From: Methylococcales symbiont of Iophon sp. n. MRB-2018
Lineage (GTDB): Bacteria > Pseudomonadota > Gammaproteobacteria > Methylococcales > Methylomonadaceae
Direction of reading: 5' to 3'
Assembly: GCA_003666325.1 (NCBI GenBank)
Contig: QPIL01000111.1
Span: 1 to 49,074 of the forward strand
DNA: 49,074 bases
Shown: one piece after another, positions 8,623-16,003 of the stretch
Position numbering within the stretch: position 1 is the stretch's first letter
Layout of the letters: each line of letters begins with the position of its first letter
Position numbers and translations under genes: made by a program
Notes under the pieces: model-generated
What the model saw: only the letters and a program-made list of their open reading frames with translations
What the model was told of the DNA's origin: nothing
Database searches by the model: none

Positions 8623-8736
8623 GAACTCAAGACTCAAGACTCAGGACTAAAGACTAAAGACTAAAGACTAAAGACTAAAGACTAAAGACTCAGGACTCAG
8701 GACTCAGGACTCAGGACTCAGGACTCAGGACTAAAG
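8608..8736 (+). repeat. Heptanucleotide tract T2 (GACTCAG/GACTAAA)
   Basis: From GGACTCAGGAG at 8610 the sequence is built of GACTCAA, GACTCAG and GACTAAA units, about 16 in all, with same-type units grouped. It overlaps the last codons and stop of the hydroxylase gene and runs into ...GACTAAAGTGACTGGAAG, the start of a REP-like element. Confidence 0.92.
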
Positions 8737-8790
8737 TGACTGGAAGATTTGTTACCACGTCATTCTCGAAGATAGGTAGGGGAGGGCGCC
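8735..8790 (+). repeat. REP-like palindromic element, degenerate copy R4
   Basis: GTGACTGGAAGATTTGTTACC followed by ACGTCATTCTCGAAG matches the more complete element after tract T6 (38297-38375), and the reverse complement of the segment at 9090-9136. Confidence 0.55.
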
Positions 8791-8814
8791 TCTACAGTAT
8801 ATTTATTTATTGAA

Positions 8815-9013
8815 TACTTAGTCAAGCCTTAAAAACACCATAACCATCTGATTTATAACAATAAACCCAACAAAAACCATAGACGAATCAACCAGTATTT
8901 GGTAAAATAACGGCTATTTCTTGGTCGTTTTGCTTAAAAAATATGCTAACAAAATCAACCCCAAACACAGGGCAACTAAACCTCTTTCATTCAGAGTTAT
9001 TTGTTGAATAGGG
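8815..9013 (-). repeat. Dispersed ~200-bp repeat L, copy B (inverted)
   Basis: Reverse complement of copy A. CATTCAGAGTTATTTGTTG near 8990-9008 matches CAACAAATAACTCTGAATG at 3353-3371. CAGTATTTGGTAAAATAACG near 8892-8911 matches the corresponding part of copies A and C, and TGATTTATAACAATAAA near 8850-8866 closes the match. Together with copy A it brackets the 3717-8622 gene cluster as inverted repeats. Confidence 0.8.
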
Positions 9014-9136
9014 TATAAGATCCGCGTCACTCCCTCCATCATTCCTGCATGTTCTAAGCAGGAATCCAGATGTTTAAAACGAGACTCCCGATAACAGACT
9101 TCGGGAATGACGTATAGTAACAGAGGTTCCAGTTAC
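9014..9136 (-). repeat. Dispersed REP-like palindromic repeat, copy R2
   Basis: Contains CATTCCTGCATGTTCTAAGC and AGGAATCCAGATG as in R1, then GACTCCCGATAACAGACTTCGGGAATGACG (inverted arms CCCGA...TCGGG) and ATAGTAACAGAGGTTCCAGTTAC. Read on the minus strand, it follows tract T3 exactly as R3 follows T6. Confidence 0.75.
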
Positions 9137-9285
9137 TTTAGTCCTGAGTCCTGAGTCCTGAGTCCTAAGCCTTGAGTCTTTAATCTTTAATCTTTAATCT
9201 TTAGTCTTTAGTCTTTAGTCTTTAGTCTTGAGTCTTGAGTCTTTAGTCTTGAGTCTTTAGTCCTGAGTCTTTAGTCTAAAGGTTC
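9137..9285 (-). repeat. Heptanucleotide tract T3 (GACTCAG/GACTAAA on the minus strand)
   Basis: About 20 units, seen on the plus strand as CTGAGTC, TTTAATC, TTTAGTC and TTGAGTC, in blocks. Read on the minus strand it begins inside the last codons of the 9271 gene and supplies its TAA stop. Confidence 0.93.
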
Positions 9286-9888
9286 TTTATTTTTCTTCGA
9301 TCTTGACATAACTATCATCGCTAAAACGACCACGACTAGAACAATCAATAGGAATATAACCATAAATGATATTTCTTCTTCCGCAGATTCCAAACCTACC
9401 GAAAAAGGCAGGTGTGAATCCATTTTTTCCCCTTTATGTTCTACTGTTATATGCGCTAAATAATTACCTTTTCCATAGGGAGTAAAATCAACTTTTGCAT
9501 CCACAGTCCCTTTTTTGATTTTTTCTGGTTGCTGATAAAAAATACGGGTTCCTTCTGGTTCTTTGGTAATTTCAAATTCTACTGTTGTTTTCCGTAACCT
9601 TTGACCTTCGTAATCAAAAACCAAATCTGCCGGCCCTACATGAGGAATAACACGACACAAACCCGTCCCACCAGTCATAGGAGTATAAGCCGTAAAGTGG
9701 ATAACTTCATCACCTACCAAAATTCGACATTTGTCAATTTCAGTGGCAGAACCTCTATGTGCAAAGGCTGTTGAAGGCAGAATTACACAAAGAAATAAAA
9801 CAGATAATAAAATCTGAATTTTTCTACTAATCTGAGTGCATAAACTGTACTGTTGATCAACTGTTGTTAATTCAAAATTTTCTTTCAT
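9271..9888 (-). CDS. Periplasmic protein with C-terminal membrane anchor, function unknown
   Basis: 205 residues. The first 30 residues are a hydrophilic lead; a hydrophobic signal segment follows (about 27-42) with a probable cleavage site after A-F-A, just before H-R-G-S-A-T-E-I-D-K-C-R. The mature part is a beta-rich domain with two cysteines (D-K-C-R and G-L-C-R) and HFTAYTP, F-D-Y-E-G and H-I-T-V-E-H-K-G segments. A single transmembrane helix (about 174-195) and a short basic tail (S-R-S-K-K-N-K) finish the protein. This resembles small membrane-anchored periplasmic proteins of methane and ammonia oxidisers; the architecture is PmoD-like, but I cannot confirm the copper-site residues. 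GAGAGGATGG precedes the ATG. The stop codon TAA falls inside heptamer tract T3. Confidence 0.8.
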   Translation of the reverse strand: MKENFELTTVDQQYSLCTQISRKIQILLSVLFLCVILPSTAFAHRGSATEIDKCRILVGDEVIHFTAYTPMTGGTGLCRVIPHVGPADLVFDYEGQRLRKTTVEFEITKEPEGTRIFYQQPEKIKKGTVDAKVDFTPYGKGNYLAHITVEHKGEKMDSHLPFSVGLESAEEEISFMVIFLLIVLVVVVLAMIVMSRSKKNKEPLD

Positions 9889-9989
9889 GTCACCATCCTC
9901 TCTTAATAATTGTTATGTTTTTTTTAATTATAATCACTTGTTATTTATACATTCCCATTCAATTAAAGTCAAAAAAGACTGAGGAGGAA

Positions 9990-10047
9990 GGAGGGCTCAG
10001 GACTAAAGACTCAGGACTAAAGACTAAAGACTAAAGACTCAGGGCTA
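9990..10047 (+). repeat. Heptanucleotide tract T4
   Basis: CTCAGGACTAAAGACTCAGG and further GACTAAA units, ending in GGGCTAAAGTAAGTGGAAATG. Unlike most others it does not follow a gene on the same strand. It leads into a 52-bp-type palindromic unit. Confidence 0.85.
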
Positions 10048-10112
10048 AAGTAAGTGGAAATGCAGTAAGATTGTCTGGAACAATCTCTGCTGACCGCCAG
10101 GGATGGTGGAAA
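10048..10112 (-). repeat. Single copy of the 52-bp palindromic repeat P
   Basis: The reverse complement reads CCACCATCCCTGGCGGTCAG, then CAGAGATTGTTCCAGACAATC and TTACTGCATTTCCAC, i.e. the unit that is tandemly repeated four times at 46427-46634. Each contains two hairpins. Confidence 0.8.
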
Positions 10113-10269
10113 TATGGAGGGAGCGAGGCGGATTTTATACCATGTCAACAAAGCAGAGGCAGAAAATCTTATAAGCTATGACTTCGCATAATGTATATTA
10201 TGTTAAATAGCAATTATCAAAGAATTACCCAAAGAAAAAATGTTAGTTTAGATTTAATTTATGTCGTGG

Positions 10270-10712
10270 TTATCTGTTTGAGCCGTTTCTTTGCATCTGA
10301 ATGTGCTACCTCTTGAGCCGCTGCTTTGCATCTGGCTGTGCTACCTCTGTTTGAGCCGCTGCTTTGCATCTGAATGTGCCACCTCTGCTTGAGCCGCTTC
10401 TTTGCAAATGTTAGTTTAGATTTAATTTATGTCGTGGTTATCTGTTTGAGCCGCTGCTTTGCATCTGAATGTGTCACCTCTTTTTGAGCCGCTGCTTTGC
10501 ATCTGGATGTGCCACCTCTGCTTGAGCCGCTTCTTTGCATCTGAATGTGCTACCTCTTGAGCCGCTGCTTTGCATCTGGATGTGCTACCTCTGTTTGAGC
10601 CGCTGCTTTGCATCTGAATGTGCCACTTCTGCTTGAGCCGCTTCTTTGCATCTGGATGTGCCACTTCTGCTTGAGCCGCTTCTTTGCATCTGAATGTGCC
10701 ACCTCTTTCCGT
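10270..10712. repeat. Tandem repeat of about 11 units of ~38 bp
   Basis: Units begin GAGCCGCTGCTTTGCATCTG or GAGCCGCTTCTTTGCATCTG and continue AATGTGCCACCTCTGCTT with small variations (GCTGC/CTTC, GGATG/GAATG, CCACC/CTACC). A 49-bp flanking segment (AAATGTTAGTTTAGATTTAA...) occurs twice (about 10237-10285 and 10407-10455), showing that the array has itself been partly duplicated. Units are contiguous with no unique spacers, so this is not a CRISPR. The minus-strand frame inside (10422-10664) is only repeat read-through. Confidence 0.9.
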
Positions 10713-10732
10713 CCAGAGTTATGCTCAGGTCT

Positions 10733-12331
10733 CTAATGGTTTATTTGACTATACTGACGAAAATCAATGTTAGGAAAAATATTATCCATTATTTCTAGGG
10801 CTAATAAATATTCTTCATTGATTTTGTTTCTGCGTATACAATCGTGTAAATAGTTAAATCGTGCTAACTGATCGGTGATTCTTTTATTGGCATAGTCAGT
10901 GGTTGTTCCTGATTTCATAATAAAGGGCCAATCTGATGATTGTGCTAATAATAAGGATCTTAATGCTTGATTCAATGCTCGTTTTTGTTTTGCAGAAACG
11001 GTAATGTCTTTAAAGTCCAAAACCAGTTGTTCCATTTCTTCTGCTGCTTTATAAAGAAATGGATAAATCCATTCGTTTTCTTCATTTAGCCAAAAACTAC
11101 AATAACCCTGTTCTCCCCATGTTGAAAACGCAGGGATAGCCTGATGATGTTTTACTTGTTTCTTTAAGTAGTCACTACAAGTTACTGTTTCTATTGAATT
11201 TGTTTTTTCGTTTGCTATTCTTAATACGTGCTCTAACCAATTTGGACCCTCAAACCACCAATGACCAAATAATTCTGCGTCATAAGGTGAAACTATAATG
11301 GGTGTACTCGCTATAATTTGCCCCACATTGTCAATTTGATTTTGTGTTTTTTGAATAAAATCAATTGCATCTTTCTTTATTTGAGTTTGAGCTTCTCTTG
11401 GATTATAAAGTGCCTTATCTTGTCCTTTATTAGAAATTTGATGATATTTTATGCCCGTATTGATTCTTTTTCCGTCCTTTAGAATATAGGGGGATATATA
11501 GTTTTTATCTAATTCAAACCCTATATCACTATAGTATTCTCTATAATTAGAATTTCCAGGATAGCCCTCCCCTGCACTCCAGACTTGTTGGGAAGATTCT
11601 GGGTCGCGGGCGAAAGCCATAACACCATTGCCACAATCAATCGGTGCATATACGTTGTTGACTGGCTGTACAGAAGCATTCATTACCCCATGTGTGTCAA
11701 CAAAAAAATAGTTAATACCTGCTTGTTCAAGTATTTTTTCCAGACCAGGGTAATACCCACATTCTGGTAACCAGAAACCTGTCGGTGCAAACCCCATTTT
11801 TTCTTTAAATGTATCTAACCCTACTTTAATCTGACAGCAAACAGTGGTTTCACTTATATTCAGTAATGGTAAAAAACCATGGGTTGCAGCGGTTGTTATT
11901 AACTCTAGTTGTCCTAGTTGATAATGTTTTTTAAAAGCGGATAACAGATCACATTGATATTGATTTGTATAGCTATCCATGACATTAAGATAAAAGCGTT
12001 TGTAATGTCGAGCTAACTTTTGATTTTGTGGGTTGTTACGTGTTCTTATTATTTCTTTTTCTGCTAATTCAATCAGTTTTTGCAAGTGATTTTGATAGCG
12101 TTTTTGCAATAATTCATCGCTCAACATAGTAATAAGTGTGGGCGATAAAGAAAGTGTTATCCGATATTTGACTTTATCTTTATACAATCTATCAAATACA
12201 TTAATAAGGGGAATATAACATTCTGTTATTGCCTCAAATAACCAGTTTTCTTCAAAAAAACTTTCATGTTCTGGGTGTCGCACATAGGGTAGATGTGCAT
12301 GTAGTATGAAACTTAAAAATCCTTTTTTCAC
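10733..12331 (-). CDS. GH57-family 1,4-alpha-glucan branching enzyme
   Basis: 532 residues, the usual size of bacterial GH57 branching enzymes. The start MKKGFLSFILHAHLPYVRHPE holds the conserved HAHLPYVRHPE motif. ATHGFLPLL (about 167-175), FWLPECGYYPGLE (with the nucleophile Glu) and IIVSPYDAELFGHWWFEG (with the acid/base Asp) are the other diagnostic motifs. It transfers alpha-1,4 glucan chains to form alpha-1,6 branches in glycogen. The ATG overlaps the stop of the upstream DUF4912 gene by 4 bp (ATGA), so the two are translationally coupled, a pairing also found in other proteobacteria. No other glycogen genes are in the window. Confidence 0.9.
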   Translation of the reverse strand: MKKGFLSFILHAHLPYVRHPEHESFFEENWLFEAITECYIPLINVFDRLYKDKVKYRITLSLSPTLITMLSDELLQKRYQNHLQKLIELAEKEIIRTRNNPQNQKLARHYKRFYLNVMDSYTNQYQCDLLSAFKKHYQLGQLELITTAATHGFLPLLNISETTVCCQIKVGLDTFKEKMGFAPTGFWLPECGYYPGLEKILEQAGINYFFVDTHGVMNASVQPVNNVYAPIDCGNGVMAFARDPESSQQVWSAGEGYPGNSNYREYYSDIGFELDKNYISPYILKDGKRINTGIKYHQISNKGQDKALYNPREAQTQIKKDAIDFIQKTQNQIDNVGQIIASTPIIVSPYDAELFGHWWFEGPNWLEHVLRIANEKTNSIETVTCSDYLKKQVKHHQAIPAFSTWGEQGYCSFWLNEENEWIYPFLYKAAEEMEQLVLDFKDITVSAKQKRALNQALRSLLLAQSSDWPFIMKSGTTTDYANKRITDQLARFNYLHDCIRRNKINEEYLLALEIMDNIFPNIDFRQYSQINH

Positions 12332-12990
12332 TCTATTGTTTTTCCTTTGCTTGAACGATTAGAACTTGGGTAACGTGATTTTACAGCTTTGGGTTTGTTC
12401 TGCTCTGTATTAATTTTTGATAATACAACTTTTTCAGGCAGTTTATTTTTATCTTTAGTTTGCTTCTGTGCCTCATAAAAACTATAAATTTCATTTGAGT
12501 TAAGCAAAGCTAAAAAATTATTTGCATCTAATGACTTTCCCAAACTTGCAGTATATATTGCCCCTTTTTCTGATTTCTGAAAACTAATTCTTTGTTGAGT
12601 TTGCATGGAGGATACTGTTGACTCATAAACCAATTTTGGTTTTGTTTTCTTAGATTGCGAATACACTCTAAGTTTTAAGTCATCCTTTTGATGGGTATTA
12701 CTATATTGATTATCCACTAAATTCCAATAGACATAGAAATGTTCTGGGTCTATCGGAAGCAATGCTAGGGTGGAATTATTTGACAGGATTCTTGGGGTGT
12801 AATACAGCTTGATATTCTGGCTGACTTTAAGCAATTGTGCTTGGGTCAATGGCATGTTCAGATTATTATCAAACTTTACTGGTCTATTAGGTGAATAGTT
12901 TTTACTTATTTTTTGACTTATCTTAAACAATTCTTTTCTGTTGAACTGGCTTTTAGAGACACTTTCAGAAAGGTAGCTATTGTTTAACAT
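12328..12990 (-). CDS. DUF4912 domain protein, partner of GH57 enzyme
   Basis: 220 residues. The middle (about 75-170) matches the DUF4912 pattern: L-A-L-L-P-I-D-P-E-H-F-Y-V-Y-W-N-L, then L-K-L-R-V-Y, and a beta-rich stretch ending in Y-T-A-S-L-G. The N-terminus is basic and polar with no signal peptide, and the C-terminus is a Lys/Ser-rich tail. DUF4912 proteins are frequently encoded next to GH57 branching enzymes and may bind glucan or assist the enzyme, but the function is not established. It is the first gene of a two-gene operon. Confidence 0.75.
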   Translation of the reverse strand: MLNNSYLSESVSKSQFNRKELFKISQKISKNYSPNRPVKFDNNLNMPLTQAQLLKVSQNIKLYYTPRILSNNSTLALLPIDPEHFYVYWNLVDNQYSNTHQKDDLKLRVYSQSKKTKPKLVYESTVSSMQTQQRISFQKSEKGAIYTASLGKSLDANNFLALLNSNEIYSFYEAQKQTKDKNKLPEKVVLSKINTEQNKPKAVKSRYPSSNRSSKGKTIE

Positions 12991-13040
12991 AAGTCACTAT
13001 TTATCTTTGTTATTTATAGTCTTTAGCGATTATTTTTTAG

Positions 13041-14060
13041 CTACAGTGGAATAACATTTCCCTGTGCTTGCAAGGAAAGTGCTTTAGGGTATTTATTATA
13101 GTGTTGTCGTACTACCTCTGCTAAAGCTAACTTAATCTGCTTGTTAATTGGACAAGGTGATTGTTTGGGCAATACCTTTATAATGTCTGTCAGTAGTTTA
13201 TCTTGTGGAGATGCCAGCTTTACTTGCCATGCAGTCAGTAATTCTTTATCTATGTATGCAGGTAAAGAGGCCATTATGCCAAGGTCATTTTGATTATGTA
13301 CTAATAATCCAGAGCTTGTTCCTCTATCCAGAGTCAATACTTGAAACAAATATAAAGTATGATAAGCAAGTTGTTTTTTATAGTCGTCATCTGTTGGATC
13401 AGGATACTGCTGAATAGCTTTATACATAATATCTACATACGTTTCCATAGTAGATTTTCCTATGCTTTTTGCCTTATTAAAATCAGCTTGTAAATTACCA
13501 CTTGAATACTTTTCCAAATAAAAATGAGAAACTCCTCGATGTCGACCAAGTGCTGGGATATTAAAATACCTATCCCCTTGTTCTGCTCCAGCCTGATATA
13601 TGTTTAAAGCTGATTTTTTTATACTCTGAATAAAACTTTGCGTTGCGTCAGCATTTTCTATGGCTGGGTTTAAATCAGCCATCATTCGCCAATGCCCCCT
13701 GCCATCCTTCATTTCTGTCCAGCTAAAATGAATATGGACAGATGGAGCATGGGGATTTAATGGATGAATAATGGTTGAAATTGCAGTGGCTGACGACAGC
13801 GATTTATTGCCAAGATCATCATAATGAATTTGAGAGACATTAATAGAAGCACGGTTAAAAACCTGATCATTATTTGCTACATAGCGCTCCCCTCCCCCAT
13901 GCAGTCCATCATCACGAAACCATTCAGTGACTTGAAAAGAAGATTTTTCTGTCGATTGACAAACCACACTGTCTAACTGATGGACAAAATATTGCTGTAG
14001 TTCTTCAACCAGTGTATTGGCTGCTAATGCATTGATGGATTGGGCTTTGGTACGAAACAT
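13041..14060 (-). CDS. Divergent HemF-like coproporphyrinogen III oxidase family protein
   Basis: 339 residues with recognisable HemF signposts: H-P-L-N-P-H-A-P-S-V-H-I-H-F (compare NPHxPTVHxN in HemF), A-L-G-R-H-R-G-V-S-H-F-Y-L-E-K-Y, and D-R-G-T-S-S-G-L with A-S-L-P near 255-275. The HemF W-F-G-G-G-x-D-L-T-P-Y loop is replaced by W-R-M-M-A-D-L-N-P-A-I, and the N-terminal glycine-rich motif reads D-G-L-H-G-G-G-E-R-Y. Oxygen-dependent decarboxylation of coproporphyrinogen III is the family reaction. The loss of the loop motif makes a changed substrate possible, so no symbol is given. It lies alone between leuB and the DUF4912 operon. Confidence 0.7.
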   Translation of the reverse strand: MFRTKAQSINALAANTLVEELQQYFVHQLDSVVCQSTEKSSFQVTEWFRDDGLHGGGERYVANNDQVFNRASINVSQIHYDDLGNKSLSSATAISTIIHPLNPHAPSVHIHFSWTEMKDGRGHWRMMADLNPAIENADATQSFIQSIKKSALNIYQAGAEQGDRYFNIPALGRHRGVSHFYLEKYSSGNLQADFNKAKSIGKSTMETYVDIMYKAIQQYPDPTDDDYKKQLAYHTLYLFQVLTLDRGTSSGLLVHNQNDLGIMASLPAYIDKELLTAWQVKLASPQDKLLTDIIKVLPKQSPCPINKQIKLALAEVVRQHYNKYPKALSLQAQGNVIPL

Positions 14061-14156
14061 ATACTTTTTGTCCTCATTCTTAAAGCATTAAAGTTTGAAT
14101 CAAAATAAGGGTTTTGATTCAGATAAACAGGGTAAACCTTTGGGGCTATTGATAGC

Positions 14157-15263
14157 CTAAACTATTGGCATCGCTCTTAATTTCTCAACGACTTTATCAC
14201 CAAATTCATCTGTACCAATCATTTTTACATCTGTTCCTGGTTTTGACAGGTCTGCCGTTGAAAAACCATCGCCAAAAACACTTTGCATGGCTACCCAGAT
14301 ATTTTTAGCTTCAGCAGCCATATCAAAGCTGTTTTCCAGCATCATCGCGACTGAGCCAATCATTGAATAGGGGTTTGCAATATTCTTTCCTGCTATATCA
14401 GGTGCTGATCCATGTGAAGGTTCGTAATAGGCTTTTTCATCACCAATACAGGCAGACGGCATTAATCCTAAAGAACCTAAAATACCACCGCCCTGATCAC
14501 TCAATATGTCACCAAACATATTCTCCATCACCATCACATCAAATTGTGTTGGTTTAAGACAAAGTAATGTCGCCGCCGCGTCAACTAGAATGTTGATAAC
14601 TTTAACTTGTGGATAATCCTTGGCAACTTCTTCTAAAATTTCATTCCATAATACACTCGACTTTAGAACATTACTTTTATGAATATTATGTAATACTTTT
14701 TTTCTGTTACAGGCTAATTTAAAGGCTTGAATTAGAATCTGACGAATTTGTCCTTCGTCATACTCCAGCGTTTCTTTTACATAACGCAAGCCGTCATCAT
14801 TAACACCGGTTTCTTTTTTGCCAAAATAAAGACCACCCACTAATTCACGAACGATAATTAGATCAATCCCTTCACCAATAATTTCTGCTTTTAAAGGTGA
14901 AAAATGGGCTAATGCTTTAGGTAAAAAGACGGGGCGGAAATTTGCATAAGTATTGTAACGACGACGCATGGGTAATAAAGCGCCACGTTCGGGACGTTTA
15001 TCTACTGGAATATTTTTTGACTCTTCGTGACTCAAGCCAATAGGGCCTTTTAAGATAGCATCTGCATTATCACAAATATCTTTTGTGCGCTGAGGAAATG
15101 CATCACCTGAATCAAAATAGGCACAAGCACCAAATAAGCCATCATTCAATTCAAATGAAACATCATTACGCTCTTCAATCACCTTTAAAACTTTAATCGC
15201 TTCTTTTGTAATTTCCGGACCAATACCGTCACCCGCTAAAACGGCGATTTTATAATTCTTCAT
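14157..15263 (-). CDS. leuB: 3-isopropylmalate dehydrogenase
   Basis: 368 residues of the isocitrate/isopropylmalate dehydrogenase family. Motifs are G-D-G-I-G-P-E-I near the start, R-P-V-F-L-P and P-L-K (leucine-pathway type), R-E-L-V-G-G-L-Y-F-G, N-I-H-K-S-N-V-L with the catalytic lysine, D-V-M-V-M-E-N-M-F-G-D-I-L-S-D and H-G-S-A-P-D-I-A-G. It oxidises and decarboxylates 3-isopropylmalate with NAD+ in leucine synthesis. HKSNVL in place of the usual DKANVL is seen in part of the family. No leuA, leuC or leuD is adjacent. A related beta-decarboxylating dehydrogenase is the alternative, but length and motifs favour LeuB. Confidence 0.82.
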   Translation of the reverse strand: MKNYKIAVLAGDGIGPEITKEAIKVLKVIEERNDVSFELNDGLFGACAYFDSGDAFPQRTKDICDNADAILKGPIGLSHEESKNIPVDKRPERGALLPMRRRYNTYANFRPVFLPKALAHFSPLKAEIIGEGIDLIIVRELVGGLYFGKKETGVNDDGLRYVKETLEYDEGQIRQILIQAFKLACNRKKVLHNIHKSNVLKSSVLWNEILEEVAKDYPQVKVINILVDAAATLLCLKPTQFDVMVMENMFGDILSDQGGGILGSLGLMPSACIGDEKAYYEPSHGSAPDIAGKNIANPYSMIGSVAMMLENSFDMAAEAKNIWVAMQSVFGDGFSTADLSKPGTDVKMIGTDEFGDKVVEKLRAMPIV

Positions 15264-15349
15264 TGTTTACCTTAAAATATGGATTAAGAATAATGGGGAC
15301 AAATACCGTCTTTCTTTAATACTTGTCAGTTTTTTGCGATGAGTAATAT

Positions 15350-15418
15350 GTATAACGCCTAAATCATTTGCCATTTAAAGTGACGATTTAAAGGGTCAAG
15401 TGGATTTTTTTGTTAGGC
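15350..15418 (-). other. attC-like integron recombination site 1
   Basis: On the minus strand it runs from GCCTAAC (15418-15412, R'') to a GTTATAC end (15356-15350, R'). Inner CCACTTG and CAAATG segments can pair with one mismatch, and there is a further internal stem (TTTAAA/TTTAAA). It lies directly 3' of brnA, whose stop codon is inside the site, as is usual for gene cassettes. The R' core is imperfect. Confidence 0.6.
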
Positions 15419-15635
15419 TATTATTCCATGAAATATCTACTTTTCTATGGTGTATAACACAATCACGAAGGTATAGATTAATGAGACTTTGGTAAGGTAC
15501 TCCAGATTCAGTTGCCATTTCTTTAAAGTACCCAATAATATCTTCGCTTAATCTCATGGTAACTGATTTTTTTAATTTACTTGTATATGGATTTTTACGT
15601 GATTGCAACCTTGATAGGTCATATTCTTTTTTCAT
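15396..15635 (-). CDS. brnA: BrnA-type antitoxin (cassette gene)
   Basis: 79 residues. The C-terminal half, V-T-M-R-L-S-E-D-I-I-G-Y-F-K-E-M-A, then G-V-P-Y-Q-S-L-I-N-L-Y-L-R-D, is a ribbon-helix-helix DNA-binding domain of the BrnA/CopG type ('vtiRld.dvi..fk..a...g.gYQtliN..Lr'). It would neutralise BrnT and repress the operon by binding its operator. It starts 6 bp after the brnT stop. The order toxin-then-antitoxin is typical of brnTA. Confidence 0.85.
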   Translation of the reverse strand: MKKEYDLSRLQSRKNPYTSKLKKSVTMRLSEDIIGYFKEMATESGVPYQSLINLYLRDCVIHHRKVDISWNNSLTKKST

Positions 15636-15641
15636 AACTCA

Positions 15642-15923
15642 TCACCCATGATAAAAATTTCTTTCATTTTTTGTAGCTTTTCGAGCCGATATTATTCGGA
15701 GTACATTTCCTGATTGTTTTTCACAGTGACAAATCATAAGCATTCTAGAATTATTACTGATGCCTTGAATAAGGAAGTGGTTTTCTTCCAACTCTGAATG
15801 CCCATCATCATAAAACTGTACTGCAAACTCATCGTAAAACACAGACGATGTCTCCTCAAAAGAGACACCATGTTTTTCCACATTTTTTAAAGCTTTAACT
15901 GCATCCCACTCAAACTTAATCAT
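15642..15923 (-). CDS. brnT: BrnT-type ribonuclease toxin (cassette gene)
   Basis: 93 residues beginning M-I-K-F-E-W-D, with K-N-V-E-K-H-G-V-S-F-E-E near 13-24, an acidic Y-D-D-G-H-S-E mid-segment, and the C-terminal V-L-R-I-I-S-A-R-K-A-T-K-N-E-R-N-F-Y. These are the features of the BrnT family (RelE-like fold; R-I-I-S-A-R with following E-R and Y). It would cleave mRNA and be held in check by BrnA. No Shine-Dalgarno is seen: the ATG abuts a palindrome and a -10-like box, which suggests a leaderless message. Confidence 0.87.
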   Translation of the reverse strand: MIKFEWDAVKALKNVEKHGVSFEETSSVFYDEFAVQFYDDGHSELEENHFLIQGISNNSRMLMICHCEKQSGNVLRIISARKATKNERNFYHG

Positions 15924-15959
15924 ACATACATTGTATGTAATATATTAAAAAATTGCCAA
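15923..15959 (-). promoter_or_regulatory. brnTA promoter and palindromic operator
   Basis: TACATACATTGTATGTA (15923-15939) is a perfect 17-bp palindrome touching the brnT start codon. On the minus strand TTGGCA (15959-15954) and TACAAT (inside the palindrome) are spaced 18 bp apart. A repressor dimer on the palindrome would cover the -10, fitting BrnA autoregulation. Confidence 0.65.
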
Positions 15960-16003
15960 GATTAATTTTCCATTGGCCTAATCTGAATTGGTATTTGTAT
16001 TTT

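Noticed and set aside
10422..10664. 80-codon minus frame with C-K-A-A-A-Q repeats
   Set aside because: Read-through of the 38-bp tandem repeat; 38 is not a multiple of three, so the frame changes between units; no ribosome binding site.
10270..10712. Possible CRISPR array
   Set aside because: Units are contiguous with no unique spacers, and no cas genes are near.
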